Positions 1-7,722 of a stretch of DNA of 20,330 nt are shown piece by piece. The notes under the pieces are model-generated. The model had not been told where the DNA came from, did not search any database, and saw nothing but the letters and a program-made list of their open reading frames with translations. Position numbers and translations under genes: made by a program. Each line of letters begins with the position of its first letter. Position 1 is the first letter of the stretch. Origin of the DNA: Prasinococcaceae sp. CCMP 1430 (taxonomy: Eukaryota > Prasinodermophyta > Palmophyllophyceae > Prasinococcales > Prasinococcaceae). The stretch is from contig RQSC01000028.1 of the NCBI GenBank assembly GCA_013416795.1, positions 52,654-72,983 of the forward strand, read 5' to 3'.

Positions 1-96
1 CACCCACCCACCAGCCCACGCGGGCACACCGCAGCGCGCAGTGCACGCGTACGCACGCGCACGGCTCGCGCCCGGCGCGTGCGCGTGCCCTTGCAC

Positions 97-240
97 ACAC
101 ACACACACACACGCAGTCACGCAGTCACGCAGTCACGCATTCACGCATTCACGCGCACGGTCACACAGTCACACAGCCACACGCACGCGCGCACGGTCAC
201 ACGCACGCGCGCACACACGCACGCCTCCCCCCACGCGCGC
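97..240. repeat. CA/CG microsatellite-like tract
   Basis: The tract starts with (CA)n and passes into imperfect CACGCAGT and CACGCGCG units. Almost all of it is alternating purine-pyrimidine, a pattern able to adopt Z-DNA. Translations through it (runs of His, Thr, Arg, Ala) are artefacts of the repeat. Confidence 0.85.
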
Positions 241-450
241 GTCACGCCCGCGCCCGCGCCCGCGCTGCTAACCACCCGCTTCACGGCGCCCGCGCCCCCG
301 ATCGGTCCGCCCGGGGGAACTCGCGGCCGGGGAACGCGCGTTCCCCGAGCGAGCGAGCGCGAGACGCCCGCGCGCGCGCGCCGACGAAACCTCAACCCAA
401 AACCGCAACAGTTGTAGTTCTAAAAGCATCAAAAAGGTGAATCTTAATAA

Positions 451-486
451 ACCCTACGTAACTCATGACCCTAATTCGGTTCAGCC
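451..486 (+). repeat. Direct repeat, copy 1
   Basis: Copy 1 of a 36-bp module repeated at 713-748. The last 27 bases (460-486) are identical to 722-748; the first nine differ only at the three bases just before that block. It begins ACCCTA and contains a second ACCCTAA-like element, reminiscent of plant telo-box motifs. Confidence 0.85.
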
Positions 487-712
487 AAGAAATACTGTAC
501 GAGCAGGTGTACAGAGGTGATCAAAAGAATCGTACGCCTCGGCAGGGCGGGTTTACGCCCGCCTAAGAATCGCTCCAGCGCGCGCCGCTTGGCCAGGGCG
601 CCCAGCTTTACCCCGGCTACTCATGGAGCATTTCCGCACCTCGTGAGCTGCAGCGAGGCGCCGTCGGCGGGGGGGACTGCACTGAACACTGTACAACAGA
701 TGAGGCTGATAG

Positions 713-748
713 ACCCTATAGAACTCATGACCCTAATTCGGTTCAGCC
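713..748 (+). repeat. Direct repeat, copy 2
   Basis: Copy 2 of the module at 451-486, 262 bp downstream in the same orientation. No coding function or transposon end is visible around either copy. Confidence 0.85.
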
Positions 749-948
749 GAAAATGGAGCGACGAGCGATAGCGTGGACGTTTCTCCATCATTTCGTGGGT
801 CTGGGACGCAAGGACCTCAACCGCGCGCGCCCGACGCGCCTCCCCCCCCGCGGATGCGTTTCGGGCGTTCCCTGCGGGCGCGGCGCGGAGGGCCCGCTCG
901 CGGCGCGGGCGGGGTCGCGGCGGGAAGGGGCGCGCGCGAATTCGCGCA

Positions 949-1140
949 CGCGCGGGCACACACACGCGCGCGCACACACACGCGCGCACACACACACACG
1001 CGCGCGCACACACACGCGCGCACACACACACGCACGCACACGCGCACACACGCGTGCACGCGCGCGCACACACACGTGCACGCGCGCACACGCATACGTG
1101 CAAACGTACGTGCACACGCGCACGCGCACGCGCACGCACG
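949..1140. repeat. CA/CG alternating tract upstream of UNG
   Basis: About 190 bp of mixed (CA)n and (CG)n units, almost perfectly alternating purine-pyrimidine and so Z-DNA prone. It lies about 190 bp before the UNG start codon. A GT/GC tract of complementary composition lies on the other side of UNG at 2255-2450. Confidence 0.85.
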
Positions 1141-1191
1141 CCCACGCGCTCTCTCGCGCGCCACACGCGCGGCGGTGCGCGGTGCGCCAGT

Positions 1192-1243
1192 GGGGGGGGG
1201 GGGGGGGGGAGAGAGGTGGTGTGGTGTGGTGTGGTGTGGTGTG
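1192..1243 (+). repeat. G18 run followed by GTGTG repeats
   Basis: An uninterrupted run of 18 G (1192-1209) is followed by GAGAGAG and about five GTGGT units. The run can form a G-quadruplex on the + strand. It sits about 85-140 bp upstream of the UNG start, so it lies in the UNG promoter or 5' leader. Homopolymer length may be inaccurate in an assembly. Confidence 0.85.
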
Positions 1244-1328
1244 CGCGAGGTCCCTTGGCGCCTCGTCCGGTGCGTCGTCGGGCGCGATCGCCGCCTGGGG
1301 CGTCGCGGCGCGCGCGCGCGCGGCGGCC

Positions 1329-2060
1329 ATGCCGCAGCGCGCGATCGCGTCGTTCTTCGNGGCCGCGGCGGCGGCCTCGGGCGCGCCGCTGCGCGCCCTG
1401 CTCGTGGAGGAGGGGTGGGCGTCGGCGCTCGCGCCCGTGCTGTCGTCGCCGTCCTTCGCGCGGCTGGAGGCCTTCGTGGCGTCGGAGCGCGCGGGCGCGC
1501 GCGCGGTGTACCCGCCGCCCGAGCGCACGTTCGACGCCTTCCACGCGACGCCGCTGCGGTCGGTGCGCGTGGTCGTGCTGGGCCAGGACCCGTACCACGG
1601 CGCGGGCCAGGCGATGGGGCTGAGCTTCTCCGTGCCGCGCGGCGAGAAGATCCCCTCGAGCCTGCGCAACATCTTCAAGGAGCTCGGCGACGACGTGGGC
1701 GCCGCCAGGCCCGCGCACGGCGACCTCACGCGCTGGGCGGCGCAGGGCGTGCTGCTGCTCAACGCGGTGCTCACCGTGCGCGAGGCGGAGGCCAACTCGC
1801 ACCAGGGGAAGGGCTGGGAGGAGCTCACCGACGCGGCGGTGCGCGCGGTCAGCAGGGAGCGGCGCGGCGTCGTCTTCCTGCTGTGGGGCGCCAAGGCGCA
1901 GGCCAAGGCCAAGCTCGTCGACGCCTCGCGCGGCCACACGGTGCTCAAGTGCCCGCACCCCAGCGGCCTCTCGGCGCACCGCGGCTTCTACGGCTGCAAG
2001 CACTTCAGCAAGGCCAACGCCGCGCTCGGAGACGGCGCCGCCATCGACTGGCAGCTCTGA
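1329..2060 (+). CDS. UNG: Uracil-DNA glycosylase with N-terminal PIP box
   Basis: Family 1 uracil-DNA glycosylase, which removes uracil from DNA as the first step of base excision repair. The predicted protein has 243 residues in one uninterrupted exon. The water-activating motif GQDPYHG is at residues 85-91, with the catalytic Asp at 87, and the HPS motif with its catalytic His is at 210-212. LLNAVLTVR and GWEELTD segments are also typical. The ATG at 1329 is supported by what follows: residues 3-10, QRAIASFF, fit the PCNA-binding box QxxIxxFF that nuclear UNG2 carries at the same place. This suggests a nuclear, replication-linked form. Codon 11 holds the only ambiguous base in the window (N at 1360). 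Two conserved positions differ from the usual family sequence: Met for His in GQAMGL, and Gly for Pro in HPSGLS. No intron is needed and no mitochondrial presequence is visible. Confidence 0.96.
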   Translation: MPQRAIASFFXAAAAASGAPLRALLVEEGWASALAPVLSSPSFARLEAFVASERAGARAVYPPPERTFDAFHATPLRSVRVVVLGQDPYHGAGQAMGLSFSVPRGEKIPSSLRNIFKELGDDVGAARPAHGDLTRWAAQGVLLLNAVLTVREAEANSHQGKGWEELTDAAVRAVSRERRGVVFLLWGAKAQAKAKLVDASRGHTVLKCPHPSGLSAHRGFYGCKHFSKANAALGDGAAIDWQL

Positions 2061-2114
2061 GGGACCGCACGGGACGCGCGCGCGCTCGCGCTCGGCCGCG
2101 CGCTCGGCCGCAGC

Positions 2115-2120
2115 TTATAA
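2115..2120 (+). promoter_or_regulatory. TATA-like or 3'-end TTATAA
   Basis: TTATAA stands out in very GC-rich DNA, 55 bp after the UNG stop and 300 bp before the first in-frame ATG of the CRTISO-like gene. It could be a TATA-like element for the latter or part of the UNG 3' end; the sequence does not decide. Confidence 0.25.
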
Positions 2121-2254
2121 CGACGCGCTCGACTCGCCACCCGCCGCCCTTGCCGCCGCCGGCGCGGGCGGCGGCCTCCCCTGGCGGGCGGAGCTGGAGG
2201 TGACGATGCCCGCGCGCTCGCGCGCACCCTCGCCGCGCAGCCTCGGCGCGCGCG

Positions 2255-2520
2255 TGGGCGTGGGCGTGTGTGTGTCTCAGACGTGTGTGCGACTGCGTGT
2301 GTGTGACTGTGCGTGTATGTGTGTGAACGCGTGTGCGTGTGTGACTGTGTGTGTGTGCGAGACTGCGTGCGTGCGTGCGTGTGCGTGGGTCCGTGCGTCC
2401 GTCCGTCCGTCCGTGCGTGCATGCGCGCATGCGTGCGTGAACGCGCGTTCCTTCCCCCTTACCCCCCCCCACACCCACACACCCACACCCACCCACCCAC
2501 ACACCTCCCCCCCTCCCCAG
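2255..2520. repeat. GT-rich then C-rich simple-sequence tract
   Basis: 2255-2450 is built of GTGTGT, GTGCGT and GTCC units; 2458-2520 is C-rich with CACACCCA units and ends CCCTCCCCAG. A long GT-rich stretch followed by a pyrimidine tract and AG looks like a first intron of the CRTISO-like gene, but many GT donors are possible and the exact splice cannot be chosen. An ATG at 2206 opens a short Arg/Ser/Pro-rich peptide of transit-peptide character that could be the first exon. Confidence 0.6.
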
Positions 2521-4445
2521 CGCGCGCTCCCCCGCCCCCTTTTTCCTCCCCCGACTTTCCTCGGATTTTCCAGCCGGAAAAGGCCAATCAAAATCAAAAT
2601 CGAAACTCCGAATTGCTTCCCCGGCGGCCCGCCGCGCGCGCGCGCTTTCGCGGAAGGCATTTCGCGACGCGGTTCCGCGAGAACCTCATTCAGAGCGGGC
2701 ACGGCGCGCGCGCGGGCGGTGCGGATAATTCGGGGGAACGGTACGAGCGGCTGCGCACGCGCCGCGTGGCCGGCTGCTGCTGCTGCGGCAGGCGCTGCAG
2801 GGTGCCTGCCGCTGGGAGGGGGGCGGCGGCGCCACAGCGCGCTCCCGTCGGGTCGGCGGCCGCGGCCGCGGCCGGCGGCGACGAGGAGGTGGACGTGGTC
2901 GTGATCGGCTCGGGCATCGGCGGGCTGTCGTGCGCGGCCGCGCTCGCGCGCTACGGCCTCACGACGGCCGTGTGCGAGTCGCACTCAGTGGCAGGCGGGT
3001 CCGCGCACGCCTTCGAGCGGAAGGGGTACACCTTCGACAGCGGGCCGAGCTTCTTCTCGGGGCTCGCCGAGTGGCCCAGCCCCAACCCGCTGGCGCAGGT
3101 GCTCCGCCTGGCGGACGCCAAGGTGGACGTGACCTCGTACAAGTCGTGGGTGTTCTACCTGCCCGAAGGCCCCTTCCGCGTCACCGCCGACGGCAAGGCG
3201 TACGCCGCCGAGCTGCGGCGCGTGGGCGGCGAGCGCGCGGGAAAGCAGTGGGCGCGCCTGGAGGCGCTCCTCGCGCCGCTGGTCGGCGCCGCGCAGGCGC
3301 TGCCCCCCGCGGCGCTCCGCTTCGACCTCGGGGCGCTGCGCACCACCGCCAAGTATCTGCCCGGCGTGCTCTCCGCGGGACCGCTCGCCGCGCTCCTGCA
3401 GCGGCCGTTCGCCGACGTGATGGCGCTCGCGGGCGTGGACGACCCCTTCCTGCGAAACATGCTCGACCTGGAGTGCTTCGTGCTCAGCGGCGTGCCCTCG
3501 CGCGGCACCATCACCGCCGAGATGGCCTTCATCTTCTCCGAGCGCAACCTGCCCACCGCCACCGTGGACTACCCGATGGGCGGTGCGGGCGCTGTGGTCG
3601 ACGCGCTGGTGGAGTCCGTCGAGCGCGCGGACGGCTGCTCGGTGCACACCAACGCCCACGTCGAGGAGGTCCTCATGGACGGAGGCCGCGCGGCGGGCGT
3701 GCGGCTGCGCGGCGGCCGCACGCTGCGCGCGCGTCGCGCGGTGGTCTCCAATGCGCCTGCCTGGGAAACCTCGAAGCTCATCGCCGGCTCGGGCGCCGAG
3801 CTGGCGCGCGCGGGCGCCAAGACGGCGCGAGAGAAGGCTGACCTTCCCAAGTGCGCCTCCTTCATGCACCTCCACGCAGGCATCGACGCGGCGGGCCTCC
3901 CCGACGATCTGGAGTGCCACCACGTCATTGTCAACCGCTGGGACGGTCCCGGCGGCGTGGAGGAGCCACAGAACGTCGTGATCATCTCCATCCCGTCGGT
4001 GTTCGACCCATCGCTGGCGCCCGAGGGGAAGCACGTCGTGCACGTGTACACCGCGGGGAACGAGCCCTACGAGCTCTGGGAGGGCCTCGAACGTGGAAGC
4101 CCGGAGTACGAGGCGCTCAAGGAGGAACGCTCGCAGTGCCTGTGGGAGGCCCTCGAACGCATCATCCCTGACGTGCGCGAGCGCGCCGAGCTGGCGCTGA
4201 TCGGCACGCCACTCACGCACGAGCGCTTCCTGCGGCGCAGCGGAGGCAGCTACGGCCCAGCAGTCGAGGCGGGCAAGGCGGCCTTCCCCGGTCCCGGCAC
4301 TGACGTCGAGGGGCTTTACTGCTGCGGCGACTCGACGCTGCCGGGGATCGGCGTGCCAGCGGTGGCCGCCAGCGGGCTGATGGCGGCCAACACCATCGCT
4401 GATGTCGACAGCCACGTGGCCTTGCTCGAAGAGCTCGGGCTGTGA
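2421..4445 (+). CDS. CRTISO-like carotenoid isomerase/desaturase-family flavoprotein
   Basis: FAD-dependent member of the phytoene desaturase/carotenoid isomerase family, closest from memory to the plastid CRTISO-like proteins of plants (Arabidopsis At1g57770 type). Classical CRTISO converts poly-cis to all-trans carotenoids; the exact reaction of the CRTISO-like branch is less certain. The dinucleotide-binding motif GSGIGG is encoded at 2907-2924, followed by the FDSGPSFFSGL segment, SFMHLH, a PLTHERFLRR stretch and the C-terminal FAD motif CCGDSTLPGIGVPAVAASG. The domain runs from about 2886 to the stop, about 519 residues, the normal length. The start is unresolved: 2421 is the nearest upstream in-frame ATG, but it lies in simple repeat, and there is no ATG in any frame at 2574-2889. 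A 5' intron ending at 2520, 2573 or 2693 (all AG, the last two phase 0) with a transit-peptide exon upstream is likely. Confidence 0.92.
   Translation: MRACVRERAFLPPYPPPHPHTHTHPPTHLPPSPARAPPPPFSSPDFPRIFQPEKANQNQNRNSELLPRRPAARARFRGRHFATRFRENLIQSGHGARAGGADNSGERYERLRTRRVAGCCCCGRRCRVPAAGRGAAAPQRAPVGSAAAAAAGGDEEVDVVVIGSGIGGLSCAAALARYGLTTAVCESHSVAGGSAHAFERKGYTFDSGPSFFSGLAEWPSPNPLAQVLRLADAKVDVTSYKSWVFYLPEGPFRVTADGKAYAAELRRVGGERAGKQWARLEALLAPLVGAAQALPPAALRFDLGALRTTAKYLPGVLSAGPLAALLQRPFADVMALAGVDDPFLRNMLDLECFVLSGVPSRGTITAEMAFIFSERNLPTATVDYPMGGAGAVVDALVESVERADGCSVHTNAHVEEVLMDGGRAAGVRLRGGRTLRARRAVVSNAPAWETSKLIAGSGAELARAGAKTAREKADLPKCASFMHLHAGIDAAGLPDDLECHHVIVNRWDGPGGVEEPQNVVIISIPSVFDPSLAPEGKHVVHVYTAGNEPYELWEGLERGSPEYEALKEERSQCLWEALERIIPDVRERAELALIGTPLTHERFLRRSGGSYGPAVEAGKAAFPGPGTDVEGLYCCGDSTLPGIGVPAVAASGLMAANTIADVDSHVALLEELGL
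2586..2602 (+). repeat. (AAAATC)n element, copy 1
   Basis: AATCAAAATCAAAATCG, followed by AAAC. It lies about 300 bp before the FAD-binding motif of the CRTISO-like gene. Similar elements occur at 16157-16183 and 19871-19900. Confidence 0.8.
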
Positions 4446-4504
4446 TGCGGCCTGCCCCGCTGTGCGCGCGCGCGCGCGCGCCCCCACCCGCGCCCGCGTG
4501 AGTT

Positions 4505-4510
4505 AATAAA
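4505..4510 (+). terminator. AATAAA poly(A)-signal candidate of the CRTISO-like gene
   Basis: AATAAA 59 bp after the stop, in the context GTTAATAAACCTA. The same context (TTAATAAACCCTA) recurs at 444. A CT microsatellite follows. The spacer 4446-4684 is a convergent 3'-3' junction with kinesin-5. Confidence 0.45.
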
Positions 4511-4684
4511 CCTATCTCTCTCTCGTTATACTGGGCGATTCGAGCACCTCATCAGCACCGCGCCTACCACGAGCGCGGATGGATGCGCATGGTACGGGGG
4601 CGAAAGAGGAGGGCGGGGCGAGGCGGCGCAGCACACTCGAGCGAGCGGTGCAGCCCCTCGTGCGTCCAGCGAGGCGGAGCGAGC

Positions 4685-7600
4685 TCACTGCGTGCTCTCG
4701 GCGTTGGCCGCGCGCGTCGCGAGAGGAGCGCGCAACCTGCTGCCCTTGCCAATGCCGCCAGTAGGAGCGGCCGCCGGCGCGACCGGCTGCTCCGGCTGCT
4801 GTTCGGCCTCCTCCGCGACGACCTCTTGCTCCTCCTCAGCCTCCGTTGCCTCCTCGGCCGCTTCGCACTCCTCCACGCCCTCAGCAGCGGCCTCGATGCT
4901 GTCCTGCACAGCCGCCGCGGACACGGTCTCCGGGGAGGCGAGGTCTTCCTCGGCCGCCGTGCCATCGGCACGCTTGCTCGCGCGAAACTCCTCGAGCACG
5001 ACCGCCGGATCGGCCGTCGCGAGCTTCGCGGCGGCACCCTCGCGCGGCACGGCATACGCACGCCGCTGTGGTGTCATCCCCGTGGGCTTCACGCTCTTGA
5101 GCTCGAAGGCCCGCATCGAGCGCGCCACTTCGGTGGCCTTGGACACCGTGCGTGCGCTCGCTGCGACCGCAGCAGCCTTGCCCTCTGCGGCGGCAGCACC
5201 GAGTTCGCCCGCTGCGCCGGCGGCGGCGGCCTGCGCCTCGCCAATGGCGCCCTCCAAAGCACCGGCGCCACCCTCCACCGCTTGGACAGCGGACGCGTGC
5301 GCGGCCTCGAAAGCGGCGCTGGCGTCGGCGGCCTGCGCCTGGGCAGACCCGTGCGCGGCCTGCGCCTCAGCGGAGGCCTTCGAGTCTGCGTCGGCCGCCT
5401 GGGCCGCCGCCGCCGCCGCTGCCGTGGAGCTGTCCTCGACGGCGGCCTTCATGGCGCCGACACCGGCGACCGTGGCAGTCATCATCTCGGCCAGCTTGCA
5501 ATTTGCGCCGGCGCCGATGGAGCGAACCGCCGCGGCAGTGTGCGCCGACGCAGCACGCACGGCCTCGGCACGCTTGGTGACGAACGATGCAACGAGCGTC
5601 TCGATTCCAGAGAGCAGCTCGGCCTGCTCCGCCGCGGCGTCGGCCTCGAACGTCGCAGCGAAGGCCTCGGCCTCGCCGGCGGCGTCGGCACTGTCGGCAC
5701 CGACCTGGTCGGACACCTCCTTTGCGAAAGCCTTAAGCGACTCCTCGTGCTTGCACATGTCGGCGGTGAGCGCCTCCGCGGCCTCCGCGGCGGCGTCGGC
5801 GGCGGCCTTCGCAGCGGCGACGGCCGCGGCGCCGCGCGCTCCGCGGCGACCGCATCTGTACGAGCGCCGTCCGCGACTGCGCTCGCAGCGCTCGCGGCAC
5901 TGGCCATCGCCGCGGCACCCTCGGCGGCGGCCGTCGCGACGGCCGCCGCCTGCGAGCGCAGCGAGGCTGCCACGCGCGCCTGGTCGGCAGCAGCATCCTT
6001 CGCCTTGCTCTGAAGCGCGTCGTAGCGCTCCGCCTCGGCGTCGAGGGCATTGCCCGCAATTTCGCTGACGGCCGTGAGGCGAGTGGCCAGCTTCTCCTTC
6101 AGGCGTTCGACGGCGGAGGCGTTGTGGCCCGCAATGCCGTCGGCGCGCGCGACCTTGGCAAAGAGCTCGGAGACGTCCATCGCGGCCGCGTCGAGCTCCA
6201 TGCGGACCTTGTCGGCGTGCGACACCAGCCCCTTCTGCGAGCGCTCGTGCGAGGCGATCAGGTAGTCGCGCTCCTCGAGGCCCTCGTGCGCCTCGTCAAG
6301 CGCGCTCTCCGTGGCCTTGAGCTCGCCCTGCGTGGCCTGCAGCACGCACACGGTCTGGTCGTGCGCGTCCTTGAGGCTGTCGAGCTCCGTCTCCTTGGTC
6401 TCGAACAGCTTCTGCACCTTGGCGAGCTCCTCCTCCTTCTCCTCGATCTGCTGTTCGAGCGCGAGCACGGTCTCATCGAGCTTCTTGCGCTCCGCCTGCT
6501 CCTCGGCGTAGCGCTCGGCGTTGATGTACACGCCGTTCTTCTCGCGACAGGCCAGGAGGTCGCGGCGGAGGCGGTCGATCTCGCCGGTCATGTCCTTGAT
6601 GAGCGTGGTCTTGGTCACGCGCTGGTTGACCTCGGGCCTGTTCTTGATGTTCTTGGCGCGATGCGCGTAGTCGAGCGTGGACAGAGTCTCCTCCAGGCAG
6701 TTGACCGAGGGGGCGACCGTGGCGATGATGCACGTCTTCGTGCGGCCGCCGAGGGAGTCGCGCAGCATGCGCGTGAGCTTGGAGTCGCGGTAGGGCACGT
6801 GTGGCTGCTTCTCCACCAGGGCGCTGATCACGCGGCCGAGGGTGAGCAGCGACTTGTTGATCTCGCCCGCCTCGCGCGCGCGGCTGTCCTTTGCGCCGGA
6901 GCGCCCGATGTTCTCCGAGCCCGCCAGGTCGACGAGGTTGAGGCGCCCGACCTTGATGACGTCCTCGCCGTCGGGGGTTGACTCCTTCATGTGGATGGTC
7001 ACCGAGAACACCGAGTGCGAGCGCGAGGACTGCTTGTTGAGCTTGGTCTCCGCGGTCCGGCGCTTGACCGTGCCGCGGTTGAGCACGTCGAAAATCTCGT
7101 CGGGGGTCTTCACGATGACCTCCTCGAGGCCGCGCACGGTGACGAAGCCCTTGGAGTCCTCGAGCAGCGCGAGCTTGCGCTTGTCGTCGAGCGTGTCCGC
7201 GCCGAGCAGGTCGGTGATCTCCTCGTTGTACAGCTCGAGGAAGGTGACCTTCACCGAGTACTCGGACCCGTTGGCCTCGAGCGTCTCGAAGATCTGCTTC
7301 ACCGAGCGCGGGATGACGCCGGCGTCCGCCGCGAGGGCGCCGTCCTTCACGTACGTCTTCTCGGCGCCGGCGATGCCGCCCTCCATGGTGAAGGTCTTGC
7401 CGGTGCCCGTCTGGCCGTAGGCGAAGATGGCGCACGTGTAGCCGGAGAGCACCTCGTCGACGATGGGCGTGACGGCGGTTTCATAGAGCTCGGCCTGCTC
7501 GCTCTGCGGGCCGAACACCTTGTCGTAGTGGAAGGTGCGCTCGTGCGTCTTGCCCGCGATGGTCTGCGACACGTGCACCTCGCGGCTCGCCTCGGCGCAC

Positions 7601-7722
7601 TTGACCACGGTGGGCGCGCGCGCCTTCTTCTCCTCGGCGTTGGCCGGCCGGCAGCGCAGGATGACCTGCACGTTGACCGAGTCGCCGTCGCCCGCCGCGC
7701 CCGACCCCGCCGACGCCGCCAT
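4685..7722 (-). CDS. KIN5: Kinesin-5 (BimC/Eg5) mitotic motor, with an apparent frame break
   Basis: Plus-end microtubule motor that forms bipolar tetramers and slides spindle microtubules apart. It starts at the ATG complementary to 7720-7722. The motor domain is complete: P-loop GQTGTGKT (residues 103-110), switch I NKQSSRSH (229-236), switch II DLAGSE (265-270), then LSTLDYAHRAKNIKNRPEVNQ at the neck, and a long coiled-coil stalk. The tail carries a BimC box, PTGMTPQRRAY (complement of about 5050-5093), which marks the kinesin-5 family and holds the Thr-Pro phosphorylated by CDK1 in relatives. It ends in an acidic, Glu-rich stretch and a short basic C-terminus. The reading frame shifts once between about 5825 and 5845, inside an Ala-rich GC stretch: both flanking frames keep the same Ala/Lys/Glu coiled-coil style. 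One missing base in the assembly is the simplest explanation; a short intron or a real mutation is possible. Joined length would be about 1010 residues, normal for the family. Confidence 0.95.
5825..5845 (-). other. KIN5: Apparent frame break within kinesin-5
   Basis: Read on the minus strand, the upstream frame gives AVADGARTDAVAAERAA and then turns into a Pro/Arg-rich shadow. The downstream frame picks up as AAAVAAAKAAADAAAEAAEAL and runs to the BimC box. The offset equals one base lost. No convincing GT-AG intron lies here. Confidence 0.75.

Larger units (their letters stand above)
1..1328. other. Gene-free repeat-rich stretch upstream of UNG
   Basis: No convincing gene is seen. It holds CA/CG microsatellites (about 97-240 and 949-1140), a moderately AT-richer patch (about 415-760) with a 36-bp direct repeat, a short hairpin (GGCGGG-TTTACG-CCCGCC at 548-565), and a G-run followed by GTGGT repeats just before UNG. 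TTAATAAACCC at 444-454 resembles the poly(A)-like motif that follows the CRTISO-like gene, so a gene lying mostly outside the window may end here. The open frame at 517-771 has no recognisable domain and is not called. Confidence 0.6.

Noticed and set aside
97-240. Repetitive arrays considered as CRISPR or tandem satellite
   Set aside because: There is no constant repeat with unique spacers; these are simple dinucleotide-type tracts in a eukaryotic genome.
540-570. GC hairpin considered as part of a tRNA or small RNA
   Set aside because: No cloverleaf, no A/B-box pair and no TTCRA arm in range.
517-771. 84-codon + strand frame
   Set aside because: No domain, mixed codon use, and it runs through one copy of the direct repeat.
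773-2203. Long open frame overlapping UNG in another + frame
   Set aside because: Its Arg/Ala/Gly-rich sequence is the GC shadow of UNG and of the CA repeat.
2985-4487. 500-codon open frame antisense to the CRTISO-like gene
   Set aside because: It mirrors a strongly supported FAD enzyme; the composition is shadow-like and there is no domain.
4583-6068. Two long + strand frames of Ala/Ser/Arg-rich sequence
   Set aside because: They are antisense to the kinesin-5 tail, whose BimC box and continuity with the motor decide the strand.
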